Assembly (NCBI RefSeq): GCF_963678975.1
Contig: NC_089273.1
Coordinates: 27,781,073 to 27,845,072 of the forward strand
Origin: Dysidea avara
Taxonomy: Eukaryota; Porifera; Demospongiae; Dictyoceratida; Dysideidae
Direction: 5' to 3'
DNA length: 64,000 nt
Positions 30,450-40,004 of this stretch are shown piece by piece. Made by a program: the position numbers and the translations under genes. The notes beneath the pieces were generated by a model that made no database searches, had not been told where the DNA came from, and saw only the letters and a program-made list of their open reading frames with translations. Numbering within the stretch: the first letter of the stretch is position 1; each line of letters opens with the position of its first letter.

Positions 30450-30639
30450 AAAAATCAAGCCCATAGCCTAAGCCGTTATATAGTTTATTATTATTATTAT
30501 TATTTTTTATTTTATTTTATTTTTTCACGGGCTAGATGTAATGCCCTTTCCTACCACCCCAAGCACAAGAGGCAAACGTGCTGGACAAGAACTGAAAAGC
30601 GGGACATCTAAAGGTCCCTAGGGTCCTTTGTTAGGCCCA

Positions 30640-30920
30640 TTTCTGGGGAAACATCTGGTGATCTAAACGAGAAGGAGAGGCTTCCACGGATGCACATCGT
30701 CGCTGACCTCAACAGGGAGAAATACAGGGTACAGCGAATCCACGCCAAAGTACTACTGAACTATAAAGCACCACGTTTGGAAAGGAGCTCAGCAAGCCGG
30801 CGATAAAATGTGATGGCTTCCCTCCCCATGCCCCCAGTTGTGGCAAACACCAATGGAGTAAAGGATGCAAACTCCACCACACGGACACGGTAAAAGAGTT
30901 GCGCATAGAGTTGCGCTTGT
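30640..30920 (-). pseudogene. Fragment of an RT-element C-terminal region
   Basis: The minus-strand reading FYRVRVVEFASFTPLVFATT followed by GGMGREAITFYRRLAELLS matches a block (V-E-x-x-S-F-T-P-L-V-x-x-x-G-G-M-G) that I associate with the C-terminal region of a common metazoan reverse-transcriptase element. Beyond it the frame shifts (YSSVV then WRGFAVPCI) and stops. Only the C-terminal part is here. Identification rests on recall of this conserved block. Confidence 0.5.
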
Positions 30921-30928
30921 TTGAAGGA

Positions 30929-31154
30929 ACACAGTAAAAATAAAGTAGTGGATGTCACTACTAAATATAGTGAACGTCACTACTAATGTCTGCCACAATA
31001 CTCACTATTTTTGTTTAGTAACGTTCACTACTATGTGGTAAGGGTCACTACAAAAGAGTAGTGAAGGTCACTACAAAAGTAGTGAACGTCACTACACAAG
31101 TGAGTATTGTGGCAGAAATTAATAGTGATCTTCACTAGTTTGTTTTTACTGTGC
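30929..31154. mobile_element. Small MITE built from TAGTGA-N3-TCACTA palindromes
   Basis: Ends CACAGTAAAAATAAAGTAGT and the inverse TAGTTTGTTTTTACTGTG. The interior is a series of TAGTGAACGTCACTA-like short palindromes and a longer inverted pair, GTCTGCCACAATACTCAC-TA against GTGAGTATTGTGGCAGA. About 226 bp; no target duplication identified. Confidence 0.65.
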
Positions 31155-31239
31155 ATCAGCAGTAGAAAATTCTGCAGAATAAAATAATTTTAAAATTCCA
31201 TAGCAACTTGTTGAAAGCGTTTCGAGTTAATCTAAAAGC

Positions 31240-31510
31240 CTGTCTTATTATTATTATTATTACTGTGCAGGAATCAATGACAGATTATAACGCATAGGTG
31301 TTCTGCATGTGAGTATCTAAGTTAATACAAAAATCATTAAGTGTGGGAGAATCAACTACAGGTGGAGGTAAACTATTCCATAATTTAATTAAAGAAGGAA
31401 AAAATGAAAATTTATAAGAATCAATATTTGTAGAGAGATGGATATAGTATCCTCCTCGAAGTAAACTTTGTTTAGGTGCAAAGTCTTCGCTTAGTCTTAA
31501 TCTTACCTAT
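31240..31510 (-). pseudogene. LINE ORF2 C-terminus and 3' tail
   Basis: On the minus strand the reading YKFSFFPSLIKLWNSLPP is the usual L-x-x-W-N-x-L-P tail of LINE ORF2 proteins and is followed by a short 3' UTR and an (AAT)n tail (TTA units at about 31246-31262 on the plus strand). It is a 5'-truncated insertion. Confidence 0.65.
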
Positions 31511-31558
31511 ACTGCCTCATCGTCTTAAGTGAAAATTGAGCCTGATTTTTGGGTTATA

Positions 31559-32223
31559 TGTGACCGGATTTCACATAACAAGGCTTCCACACACACAAAA
31601 TCAAACTTACGATTTTACCAGAAATGGATTGCTGGTCTAATACACTATCATATTTCACGCTGTACTTCCTTCAGCACTGACAAGTCTGGTTTCTGTAGCA
31701 GCTTTCTTCCGACCCTGTCAACGTCACGAATGTGAGATTGGCACCATTAAAAGGCCATGGCTTTGTGATAATGGTGTGTAGTGAGCAGGGACTTCACAGA
31801 GAGCTCGCCAATAGTGTTCACAGTGTATTTGGAGTAATTTGAGGGCCATGGAGAGCCCAAACTTGGCCTCTGGATTCCAATAGTCTTCTTACTTCATTTT
31901 ATACTCGTATATTAAGACCACCGTCCACCCCCACCCTCCCACCCTATTACTACCACCGTCCACCCCCACCCTCCCACCCTATTACTACCACGTGTGATAT
32001 TATTACCCGCTTGAAAAAAGCTGATCAAAACAGGGCAAATTTTGGGTATCAGAAATGTATACACCCACTCAGTGTTAGCTAGTGAACAGATGAACAATTG
32101 GTGCAAATTTTGTTTGCACAGCTGTAGGCACTTGGAAGTTATTACACAACGATTCCTTAAAATCGCCATATCTCCTAACAAAGCTTTGTGCGTCGAAGCC
32201 TTGTTTTGTCAAATTCAGTCACA
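31559..32223. mobile_element. TGTGACC-type hairpin MITE (copy 3)
   Basis: Left end TGTGACCGGATTTCACATAA followed by CAAGGCTTC; right end GAAGCCTTGTTTTGTCAAAT and CAGTCACA. TA flanks both ends. The interior has a tandem duplication of about 34 bp rich in CCACCCCCACCCTCCCA (31920-31990). Non-coding; ORFs across it are unsupported. Confidence 0.7.
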
Positions 32224-32484
32224 TATTATTTCGTGGGACACGCCTACTTCTTTTTGGTCCCTACTATACAGGTACTATCGTACTTTATGATTCTACAAAT
32301 CGTGCGTTTTGACGATAGAACTATCAACGGTGAGTATCAGATGAATAGACTGATGAAGTTAGTATCCAAAATGGAAGAATTTCCATTACGTTTTACTAGT
32401 ACCTTACTTACAAAATATACGGAATGATTTAGCAAAATTAATTAACCAACGATAACAGTGCAAATATCTACAGGCCATGTTAGA

Positions 32485-33141
32485 TCAAACATCGCAAGTT
32501 GATTGATCCGCTTTCGGATCAATTTCTGCAACTTCTATCTCCATTGTACAATTTCCTTGGGTGATCATTGATCCTGAAACTAAACATTTAAATCCATCTT
32601 TTGTTATCTCGAAATCTTTCCAACATGCGTCTCCATCGTGTTTAAACTTTTTACTGCCGTCTGCAGATTTTGTACTGTCTTTTGCAAGTTTTTTTCTATC
32701 ATCTTCTAGTTTTTTTCGCAGTTTGTTAATATCGCTCAATGTAATCCTGCTTGTATTTTCTTCACACTCGTTATCCCAGAAAAAAGCTGTCCATTTGTTT
32801 CTTCCCTTAAACGGAACACTAAAATAAATAATCAATATAGTATCTTTCTTAATTTCATACAAAATATATCCTTTAATGCCCTTGGGTACAAAGTATTTCT
32901 TTCTTAAAGAGTAAAAGATAGCATTTCCACTGCTAACACGATGCGGAATAATATAATCAGACGTTCCACGCATTAACTTGTGACATCCATCTATCCATTG
33001 CAATTTAGTTTTGTTGTTTACAATGATATTTAAACTGCACGCTACATTTTGTTCGCTAGCAATGAAATCATAGCCAGCATTCATTGATCCAATTTGAAAC
33101 ACAAAAGAACCTGCCACCCCACCAACAAATTCAGTAGCCAT
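32485..33141 (-). CDS. Actinoporin-like pore-forming protein
   Basis: An intact, intronless reading of 218 residues starting at ATG 33141 (an upstream in-frame ATG at 33177 would add 12 residues without improving the fit) and ending at TAA or equivalent at 32485. The central third has the order typical of the actinoporin fold: a G-T-S-D then P-H-x-V-x-x-G segment of the phosphocholine/membrane-binding face, a G-x-x-G-Y segment, and an F-S-V-P segment followed by an aromatic patch. The last 35 residues resemble the family's C-terminal strands. Family members oligomerise on sphingomyelin-containing membranes. Differences from cnidarian toxins: no signal peptide is evident, and a Lys/Asp-rich helical insert (about residues 145-185) separates the two conserved parts. 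Echotoxin or bryoporin-like relatives are alternatives. It is one of two host genes here. Confidence 0.7.
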   Translation of the reverse strand: MATEFVGGVAGSFVFQIGSMNAGYDFIASEQNVACSLNIIVNNKTKLQWIDGCHKLMRGTSDYIIPHRVSSGNAIFYSLRKKYFVPKGIKGYILYEIKKDTILIIYFSVPFKGRNKWTAFFWDNECEENTSRITLSDINKLRKKLEDDRKKLAKDSTKSADGSKKFKHDGDACWKDFEITKDGFKCLVSGSMITQGNCTMEIEVAEIDPKADQSTCDV

Positions 33142-34168
33142 TGTAATAGAGTTGTAAATACAATAGTATGTATGCAATTCTCAGCTAAAAACAACAACAG
33201 TATCACTGACAATATGATCTATAATTTAATAACTGAGGCAATAAGTTGGCAATTTAATCTTTCACACACCGGAAACTTTTAAAGAGGGCGCGCGAGTTAC
33301 AAACGACATTAAAGGTCCACTGAAATGGAAATTTTACTTACCATTTTATTGAATAAATAGGTCGTGTGTATCATGCAATGCACAAAATCACCTTTTTAGT
33401 TATTCAATTATGTTGTTGTAGAAAGATATTAAGCCACAAAGTCTAATTACGTCACGCTTTGACGCAAGACAAAGAATAGGAAGTACTGTTATTATACACT
33501 TTCCAATGGGAAAGGTAGATAAACGGTGGAAATCTAACGTGCAGATGGTAATGCCCAAGCTCTCTTTTTCAACTTCATAGTGTTCCAACATTACTTGGAC
33601 GTTCTGCTGGAAAACAATAGCGGAGTTGTTCTGTAATTGCCTGTAGTATGTCGGCCTGTGTGCTTCACACTATTGAAGCTCACGCTTCATTATGCTTCAC
33701 TGAAGTAAGATTAGTTCAATTTGTTTTCGATTTGTTTACAAAGCTAGGTTAGCGGTACCATGAAACAAACATTGGTATCTACTACACTTTCCTGAGTCGC
33801 TTCTCCGCCTGTTAGAGATAATGTCAAAAAAATGAATTGTGGGAGTCAGATGTCCTTCTTCGCGCTCCTCCTCTTCAAGAACTTTTCCGTTACTAACACA
33901 CCGAGAAGCTGTTGTACCGTGGCATCCTTTAACGGTACCGCTAAAGGCAAGCGTAAAGTTATCGTGTAAACGGTTATTTGTGGCAGTTTTTCATTACAGT
34001 ACGACTCAATTAGAACGACATGGCTATGAAACGGTTATTGGATTAAGTTACTGCAGCCTCACAGGACACTTCGCCGACAGAAATCCAGAGAAAGCTAGTT
34101 AAGTTGCCAGGTGATACTTGTAGTCACTGTATGAAACGCTGCACGTCGAAAGGTGAATCAAGTGATGC
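33142..34168. other. Unassigned interval upstream of the actinoporin-like gene
   Basis: Would hold the promoter of the minus-strand gene. Short ORFs at 33400-33591 (minus) and 33839-34102 (plus) show no domain. A GTAAGT near 33335-33340 on the minus strand is an isolated donor-like site. No repeat recognised by eye. Confidence 0.35.
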
Positions 34169-34510
34169 TATTCAGACGTCAAAGGTGTGATATGATTGAA
34201 ACATATGAGATACTTAAACGACATTTGACTTGGACCCATCTACATTTTTTACTTTAAATACTGCTACCACCAGGGGCCACTCTCTTAAGCTTTTTAAAGA
34301 AAGATCAAGATTACTTGTTAGGCAGAACTTTTTTACAAATAGAATAGTCAATTTATGGAACTCCTTACCTGACTATCATTTCTGCACCAACAGTTGCAAC
34401 CTTCAAGCTGCGCTTGGATAATTTTTGGAAGCAATCTAGATATGGGCACCTTCAAAGGCCTGCGGCCTAGCCTGGCAAGTTAGCTTGCCTTGGTATCTAC
34501 AAGCCCATTA

Positions 34511-34541
<31 letters not shown>

Positions 34542-34545
34542 TTCA
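34169..34545 (+). pseudogene. LINE ORF2 C-terminus with (AAT)n tail, 5'-truncated
   Basis: Reads DMIETYEILK, then after a frame change near 34228 FFTLNTATTRGHSLKLFKER and IVNLWNSLPD, then a further frame change to ATFKLRLDNFWKQSRYGHLQ and a stop: the standard LINE ORF2 C-terminus. The 3' UTR ends in about ten AAT units (34511-34541). It was inserted next to, or into, the LINE relic that begins at 34546. Confidence 0.75.
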
Positions 34546-35805
34546 ATGTGAAATTTGTTCTAGATGGGTACACGCTAGTTGTGAGGGAATAACTAAAGAA
34601 AAATACAAGCTATTTAACTAGGTAGTAGGAGAAATCCCTAATTTAGTATGTTGTAAGTACAATCAGTGCTACTCGAGTCTAAATCAATTCACCTCTGCTG
34701 CCATCCGTGACTCTCCTGTTAATATCTCTCAGGACCTGAACGTGATTGGTGAGCAGTATGGAGTTTTAAAGACTACAGTGTCATAACTTAGGTCCCAAAT
34801 CGAAGAACTAAGCCAGAATAACCTGTCTCTCAAAAAGAAATTTAACGATTTGCTCTCTAGCCAAAAGCAACCTTAGGCAACAGGAAACGATTCCAGCTAA
34901 CAAGAACTATCCACAGCAACAACTACTGCAGAAGAATTAGCTGAACGAGAAAGAAAGAAAAACAACATAATCATTTGCAACTTTCCAGAAGACACAGCAG
35001 AAAGAGATAAGCTCTTAAAAATGTGCAAAGATTCTACTGATTTAAAACATAGATACATTTACTAATTACTTATTGTCTATCTAATTGTTTGCTGTATATC
35101 TTATGTGTATGTGTGATTTCTTTGGGGTGTTGATCGCCCCCTGGGCGCATCGGTAATTGCCGTCTGCCCAGTAACAATAAATAAATAAATTTAGATATTA
35201 AAATCCATAAGTTATTCCGTCTTTGCCGTAAAACTGATAATAAAGCTAGACCCCTTCTTGTTGCATTAGAGTCTGAAGTCGAAAAGTTAGAACTTTTGTC
35301 TAGAGCCCCAAACTAAGATTTCATGAAGAGTATAAAACATATTTATTGCACAAGACATGACAAAACTCCAGAGATTGAAACACAAGAAGTTGGTAGAGGG
35401 ACTTAAGAAAAGAAAACAACAAGGTGGAATGAACCTAATTATCAAAAATGGCACAATTATGAAAACACAGCCTAGACGACAGCCAGAAATTTTATCTGAA
35501 CCAATCCCACCAATAAAACAGCCTAGCCTGATTAATCTTGCTGATCACTGTACCTAATATAGAAAGTGTAAAAGTTCAGTTAGATTTACCCTTGTCTACC
35601 ATTGATTCTAATCTAACAACTGACAGTAATCGTGATCTCACTACACCAATTGTATGTAACTTCAGAAATGTCTCATCCACTCTTAATACAAGAAATGTTA
35701 ATGATAACATTGCATTGACACTTGTTGTTGTAAACTGCCAAAGTATTCATGCAAAAAAACCACTCTTTGATAACTTTGTTTCTGTCTACAAACCTGATAT
35801 TATTG

Positions 35806-35827
35806 CATTCTGTTCCTGCAGGAACAG
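35806..35827. repeat. 22-bp perfect palindrome inside the LINE endonuclease reading
   Basis: TTCTGTTCCTGCAGGAACAG followed by AA is its own reverse complement. It interrupts the endonuclease motif: upstream reads DIIAF and downstream TESWL, which normally adjoin (A-F-T-E-S/T-W-L). It looks like a local templated duplication of about 18-19 bases. Confidence 0.7.
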
Positions 35828-36861
35828 AATCTTGGTTAAGGTTGGACATACAGAACAGTGAAATATTTTGTGATAATTACCAAGCATTTTGACGTGATAG
35901 AGGTGATGGTTTTGGAGGTGTCTTTCTAGCCTGCAATAAAATTTATTCATGGAAAGAAATTGATACTAGTATCTACCTTTGTGAACTCATAGCTTCTGAA
36001 CTGAAATTATCTCGAAGGGAGTCTTTAATAGTTAGTAGTATCAGTGTGTAGAGCACCTGACACAAATTTAAGATACCTAGAATTAATGTGTCACTGCTTA
36101 AATGACTTAGCTGATAAAAATCCCAATGCTATTATATGGTTTGCTGGAGATGTGAATCTTCCAAACATTAACTGGTCAAATTGTTCAATCTCGGGGAACA
36201 ACTATCCTTCTTCTTACTGTAATATCATCCTTGACACGTTTTGTGATGCTGGTTTGACTTAGTTCCCTACAAGAATAAGAACACCCTTGACATTTTTGCC
36301 ACTAACTGACCAAATTTAGTTAACAAATGAATACCTCTGCCAGGAATAAGTGACCATGACATAGTTTATATTGAATCATCTGTGAAGGCTGTCTATACGC
36401 CTCCAGCTGAAAGGAAACAATTGCTGTGGTCAAAAGTCCACATGAATGATTTGAAAGATTTGATTAATAACTTTACTAGGACATTTCTAAGCAAGTATTC
36501 ACCAGATTCATCAATAGAACAGATGTGGGAAGAGTTTAAAGCTATTTGTTTGGAATGTGTTAACTTGATACCATCCAGGTTAATTACTAATAGATATAAC
36601 AAACCCTGGATAACAGCAAACACCAAACAATATATTAGAAAGAAGAAGTGATTGTATAACTGTGCTCGCACATCTGGCTCTACCGAAGACTGGAATGCTT
36701 ACCGTACAGCTAAAAGGGCAGCCCAACATGAATGTCGAAAAGCACATAATAATTATTTAACAAACTTGATAAATCCACAATCAAATCGTCCAAATAAATA
36801 ACTATTTTCATACATCAAAAGTCAGCGAAAAGACTGTAATGGAATTCCTACCTTGGAGGTA

Positions 36862-37199
36862 CACTGTGAAAAAAGAGGGATATAAGATGGTATTTCCAGT
36901 GGCTTATTGAATACAAAAAAGCTTGATATAACCTGTAGTATACTAACAATCACATGTAAGGCTTTAGTTAATGTGTTAAACATACTGAAACCATATATGT
37001 GATGGTATAGTGTGGGCATTATATTTGATATAAACTATTCTAAGTAATGTGGTAAATAAACTGAAACCATATATGTAATAGTATAGTATGCATTATACTA
37101 AAGTATAACATGAGTATAATACAGGGTTTATATTAAAGCTTATTTGTATTCAATAAGCCACTGGAAATACCATCTTATATCCCACCTTTTTTCACAGTG
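36862..37199. mobile_element. CACTGTG-ended MITE with GTA target duplication
   Basis: Ends CACTGTGAAAAAAGAGGGAT and the inverse ATCCCACCTTTTTTCACAGTG-type terminus; long inverted repeats extend through GGTATTTCCAGTGGCTTATT. GTA lies on both sides (36859-36861, 37200-37202). Removing the element and one GTA restores a continuous LINE reading GIPTLEVNGEVV. A 3-bp duplication with CACTG ends fits the CACTA/CMC superfamily. Confidence 0.85.
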
Positions 37200-37467
37200 G
37201 TAAATGGTGAAGTTGTTACTAATAATTTGGCAAAGGCTGAAGAGTTAAACAAGTATTTTAGTTCTGTCTTTACCAGAGAAGACAACAATTGCCCACCTAT
37301 TGCTGATGCCAATTTTCATCTGAATTAAGAAGCCTGAACATTTCTGTCGAAGGAGTTGAGCAACTTCTTTCTAACATAGAACCGCACAAATCTAGTGGAC
37401 CAGACCAAATCCCTGGTAGACTCTTAAAGCTAATGTCAAGTGAAATTGCCCCATCACTTTCTCTAAA

Positions 37468-39091
37468 TGTGACCCGGTCTACGAAAAGGGCTCTTATCGC
37501 CGAATCAAATATTTTTCAGGAGGCATGAAGAAGTACTTAGGGCAAAACGAGATTATTGCATGTATGCATAGACATACCCTTTCTGCACTCTCCCACAAAG
37601 TTTCAGCTTCACAACGTATCTTGAAGATGACTTATTACTCATTTTCTCCGACCCTGTATCTCCTCTTCGCGTTGCACAAACGGACCTTTACAAATCACCA
37701 TTTTGTCAACACAGCTGCAAATTTTAGCGGGCTGTATCTGCGCGAAATGTCCAGTAAAGATAGAGTTCTCTCTGCTCTTAACTTTCTCACCGGAGAAGGA
37801 GTCAGTTATTACTGGGATGGAGTTGAGAGCAACCAAGTAGAGGCACTTATTAGCGACTACTTCGATGCCCCAACTGATGACGAAGACCACAGAAGTGATG
37901 ACGAAAGCGAAGAGGAATGCGACCACAGAAATGAAGGTAATAATTTAATAACACTAATAAATGAATGGTTAAATAAAAATACACATCACACATACTACTA
38001 TCTTTTTTTCTTATGCAGAACAACAGCTTACAAACTATGGAGACAGTTATGAAGGTTACTAATTATGCATTCAATAACAATTAAAACATATAAATGGTGG
38101 ACTTTTTATAGACTATGAATCACAGCCATCTGTTGGTATTGATGACAGTATTCGGGATAAGGTAAATGTAGACTTGTGGATATAAACTTAGTTTTAACTC
38201 TTGTAGAAGAATCCACAATAACGCCTGGAATTCTGAGTCCACTTCTAGCGAGTTCTCCACAGTTAAGTGTTTGTACTCCCAACTCACGGGGTACCAGTGC
38301 AACATCACTGGCTACTAATGCAATATCACCGGCTACGACTCCAACGTCTCGGACTTCCACTCCTACATCACGGGCTTCCACTCCAACATCTCGGGTAACC
38401 AGTTCACAGCCACGGGTTACAAGTTTGCAGTCAAGGGCTACCACTTCACAGCTAGTCAGGTGCTGCTACTCCATCTAGGAAGAAACCATCTGATAAACGT
38501 TTGTCAGCTGCCACCCTTGCTAGAATCAAACATGGTGAAGTGGAAAGGGAAGCTGAGCCGGTCACATGTGAAGAATTTGTTCTTACAACTTGTGGATGTC
38601 AACTTGCTGGTGGAGGACCTTGTAGCAGTATGTTCTCATCAGAATACTATCAGCAGTATAGGGCCCAGGCCCTTTTCCTCTCCAAGGAGTTACTGGACAT
38701 GCCATTAATTGGATCAATTGCAGCTACTGTATGCGAAGATGATGACGTTGGGGTGCGTAGTGGGCATAGGCCTGCCAAAAGGCAAAGAACAACTATTCAA
38801 TACATGCACAAAGGATACCAGGTGTGCCAAAATACTTACAATTTCTTACATAGTGTTGGCAAAAGAAAGGTACACAATATCAAAGAACATTTTTTAGAAA
38901 ATGGCTTGGTGGAACGGGAACATGGCAATACCAAAAATCATCCTCACAATGCACTTACTTTCGCCAGGATCACAAACATCTTGAAGTTCATTGAAAACTA
39001 TGCTGAAAAGCATGCCATCCTTTTACCAGGCCGCATTCCTGGATTCAAGAGAGATGATGTTTCAGTACTCCCAACATCAGATAGTAAACAG
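37468..39091 (+). pseudogene. Multi-exon gene of unknown function, probably carried by a transposon; 3' truncated
   Basis: Exon 1 runs from ATG 37747 (MSSKDRVLSALNFLTGEG, then an Asp/Glu/Ser-rich stretch) to a GGTAAT donor at 37937; exon 2 is 38019-38054 (QQLTNYGDSYE); exon 3 is 38112-38161 (YESQPSVGIDDSIRDK); exon 4 from 38207 codes Ser/Thr-Pro repeats (TPTSRTSTPTSRASTPTSR). Then, after a frame change near 38455, comes a conserved domain with TLARIKHGEVEREAE, KGYQVCQNTYNFLHSVGKRK, ENGLVEREHGNTKNHPHNAL and HAILLPGRIPGFKRDDV, ending at a GTGATA donor (39092). I recall this block in high-copy, uncharacterised proteins of cnidarians and sponges. The next exon is missing. A TGTGACCCGG terminus at 37468, sitting exactly where the LINE relic breaks, suggests the gene came in as a mobile element. 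Confidence 0.55.
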
Positions 39092-39990
39092 GTGATATCA
39101 CTCTAAGTGAAACAATACAACTACATCGAAATGTTGTTTAATGTGGCTAAATCAGGAACCCATAAGCACCGTTACACCTGCTTATGGGCTCCTGTTTAAA
39201 TCTACCAGGGATTTTCCTAGACAATAAATTTAGGAAGGGCTATTCCTAGTTTTTGAAGTATATGGGGGGGGTAGAGGCAGAACTTCAGTCATCCAAAATT
39301 TAGTTAACAGAATTATCATTATTAAAGTTTACTAATTTTCATCATTGAGCCAGTTGAGCATAGTTCAGGGAGGCAAAATTATTTCCAGGGCGGGATAAAA
39401 TTCCCTCTTCCCATAGAAAAATCCTCCTGTCTGCTCACACTTTGTATACTTTAATCATACTGAAGGCACTAGTCCATTTCCATGGAATACAACAACATAC
39501 TTACTGCATGTGTATCTTTCGTGCTCCAATCGGGCTGAAATTTGGCACACTTAAAGGGCTCATTACGGCGAATCTCAGTACCAAGTTTGGTAGGAATCCG
39601 ATGAACATTCACCGAGTTACGACCGATTATTTACATAAAATAAGGTCGAAGGTCTGTCACGCCCACAGGTTAAACCGCTTCAAGGAATGAGCTGAAAATT
39701 GCTATGTAGATGGAGTAACTATCGTAGGAGTGCCTTTTTGTGGTTTGAAAGGAATTCACTTAAAGGCCATCGAGATATGACACAAAACCCAACCTGTGTC
39801 ACAATTACGCGATAGATTTTTATGAATAAAAAAACTATTAGTTTTCACGCCTACTAGGCAAACCGCTTAGAGCAGTGAGCTGAAAATCGGCGTGTAGCTG
39901 GAAAAATCATAATAGAAAGTCCTTGCAGTAGTACAGAAGAGTCGGATTACAAACCACTGAGTTATGATTCCAAAGCCAACTACGTGTAAC
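39092..39990. repeat. Unassigned, then a dispersed-type repeat with internal duplication
   Basis: 39092-39440 has no recognised feature. 39520-39990 contains two diverged copies of one unit: CACGCCCACAGGTTAAACCG then GAGCTGAAAATTGCTATGTA (39659), and CACGCCTACTAGGCAAACCG then GAGCTGAAAATCGGCGTGTA (39848), about 190 bp apart. The stretch ends at a copy of the dispersed GATCGAGATACTCTAATAG motif (39988), directly before the satellite array. Confidence 0.5.
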
Positions 39991-40004
39991 ATATGCGAGA
40001 TCGA

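Larger units (their letters stand above)
34546..37467 (+). pseudogene. Decayed full-length-style LINE (ORF1 plus endonuclease and RT start)
   Basis: In order: a PHD-type finger of ORF1 (CEICSRWVHASCEGITKEKY near 34553), a coiled-coil stretch (LRSQIEELSQNNLSLKKKF) and an RRM start (NNIIICNFPEDTAERDKLL, to about 35030); an inserted 3' scrap of another LINE with an (AATA)n tail (about 35040-35190); the rest of ORF1; an endonuclease (NCQSIHAKKPLF at 35730, IWFAGDVNLPNINW at 36135); a linker (NKPWITANTKQYIRKKK); and the RT N-terminus (VNGEVVTNNLAKAEELNKYF). It carries many stops and frame changes. It is interrupted by the MITE at 36862-37199 and finally by the element starting at 37468, within ...APSLSL. 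ORF1 and ORF2 of this family are related in type to, but distinct from, the element at 24242. Confidence 0.8.

Noticed and set aside
32042-32427. Plus-strand ORFs of about 80 codons before the actinoporin-like gene
   Set aside because: They cross the right end of a hairpin MITE and show no domain.
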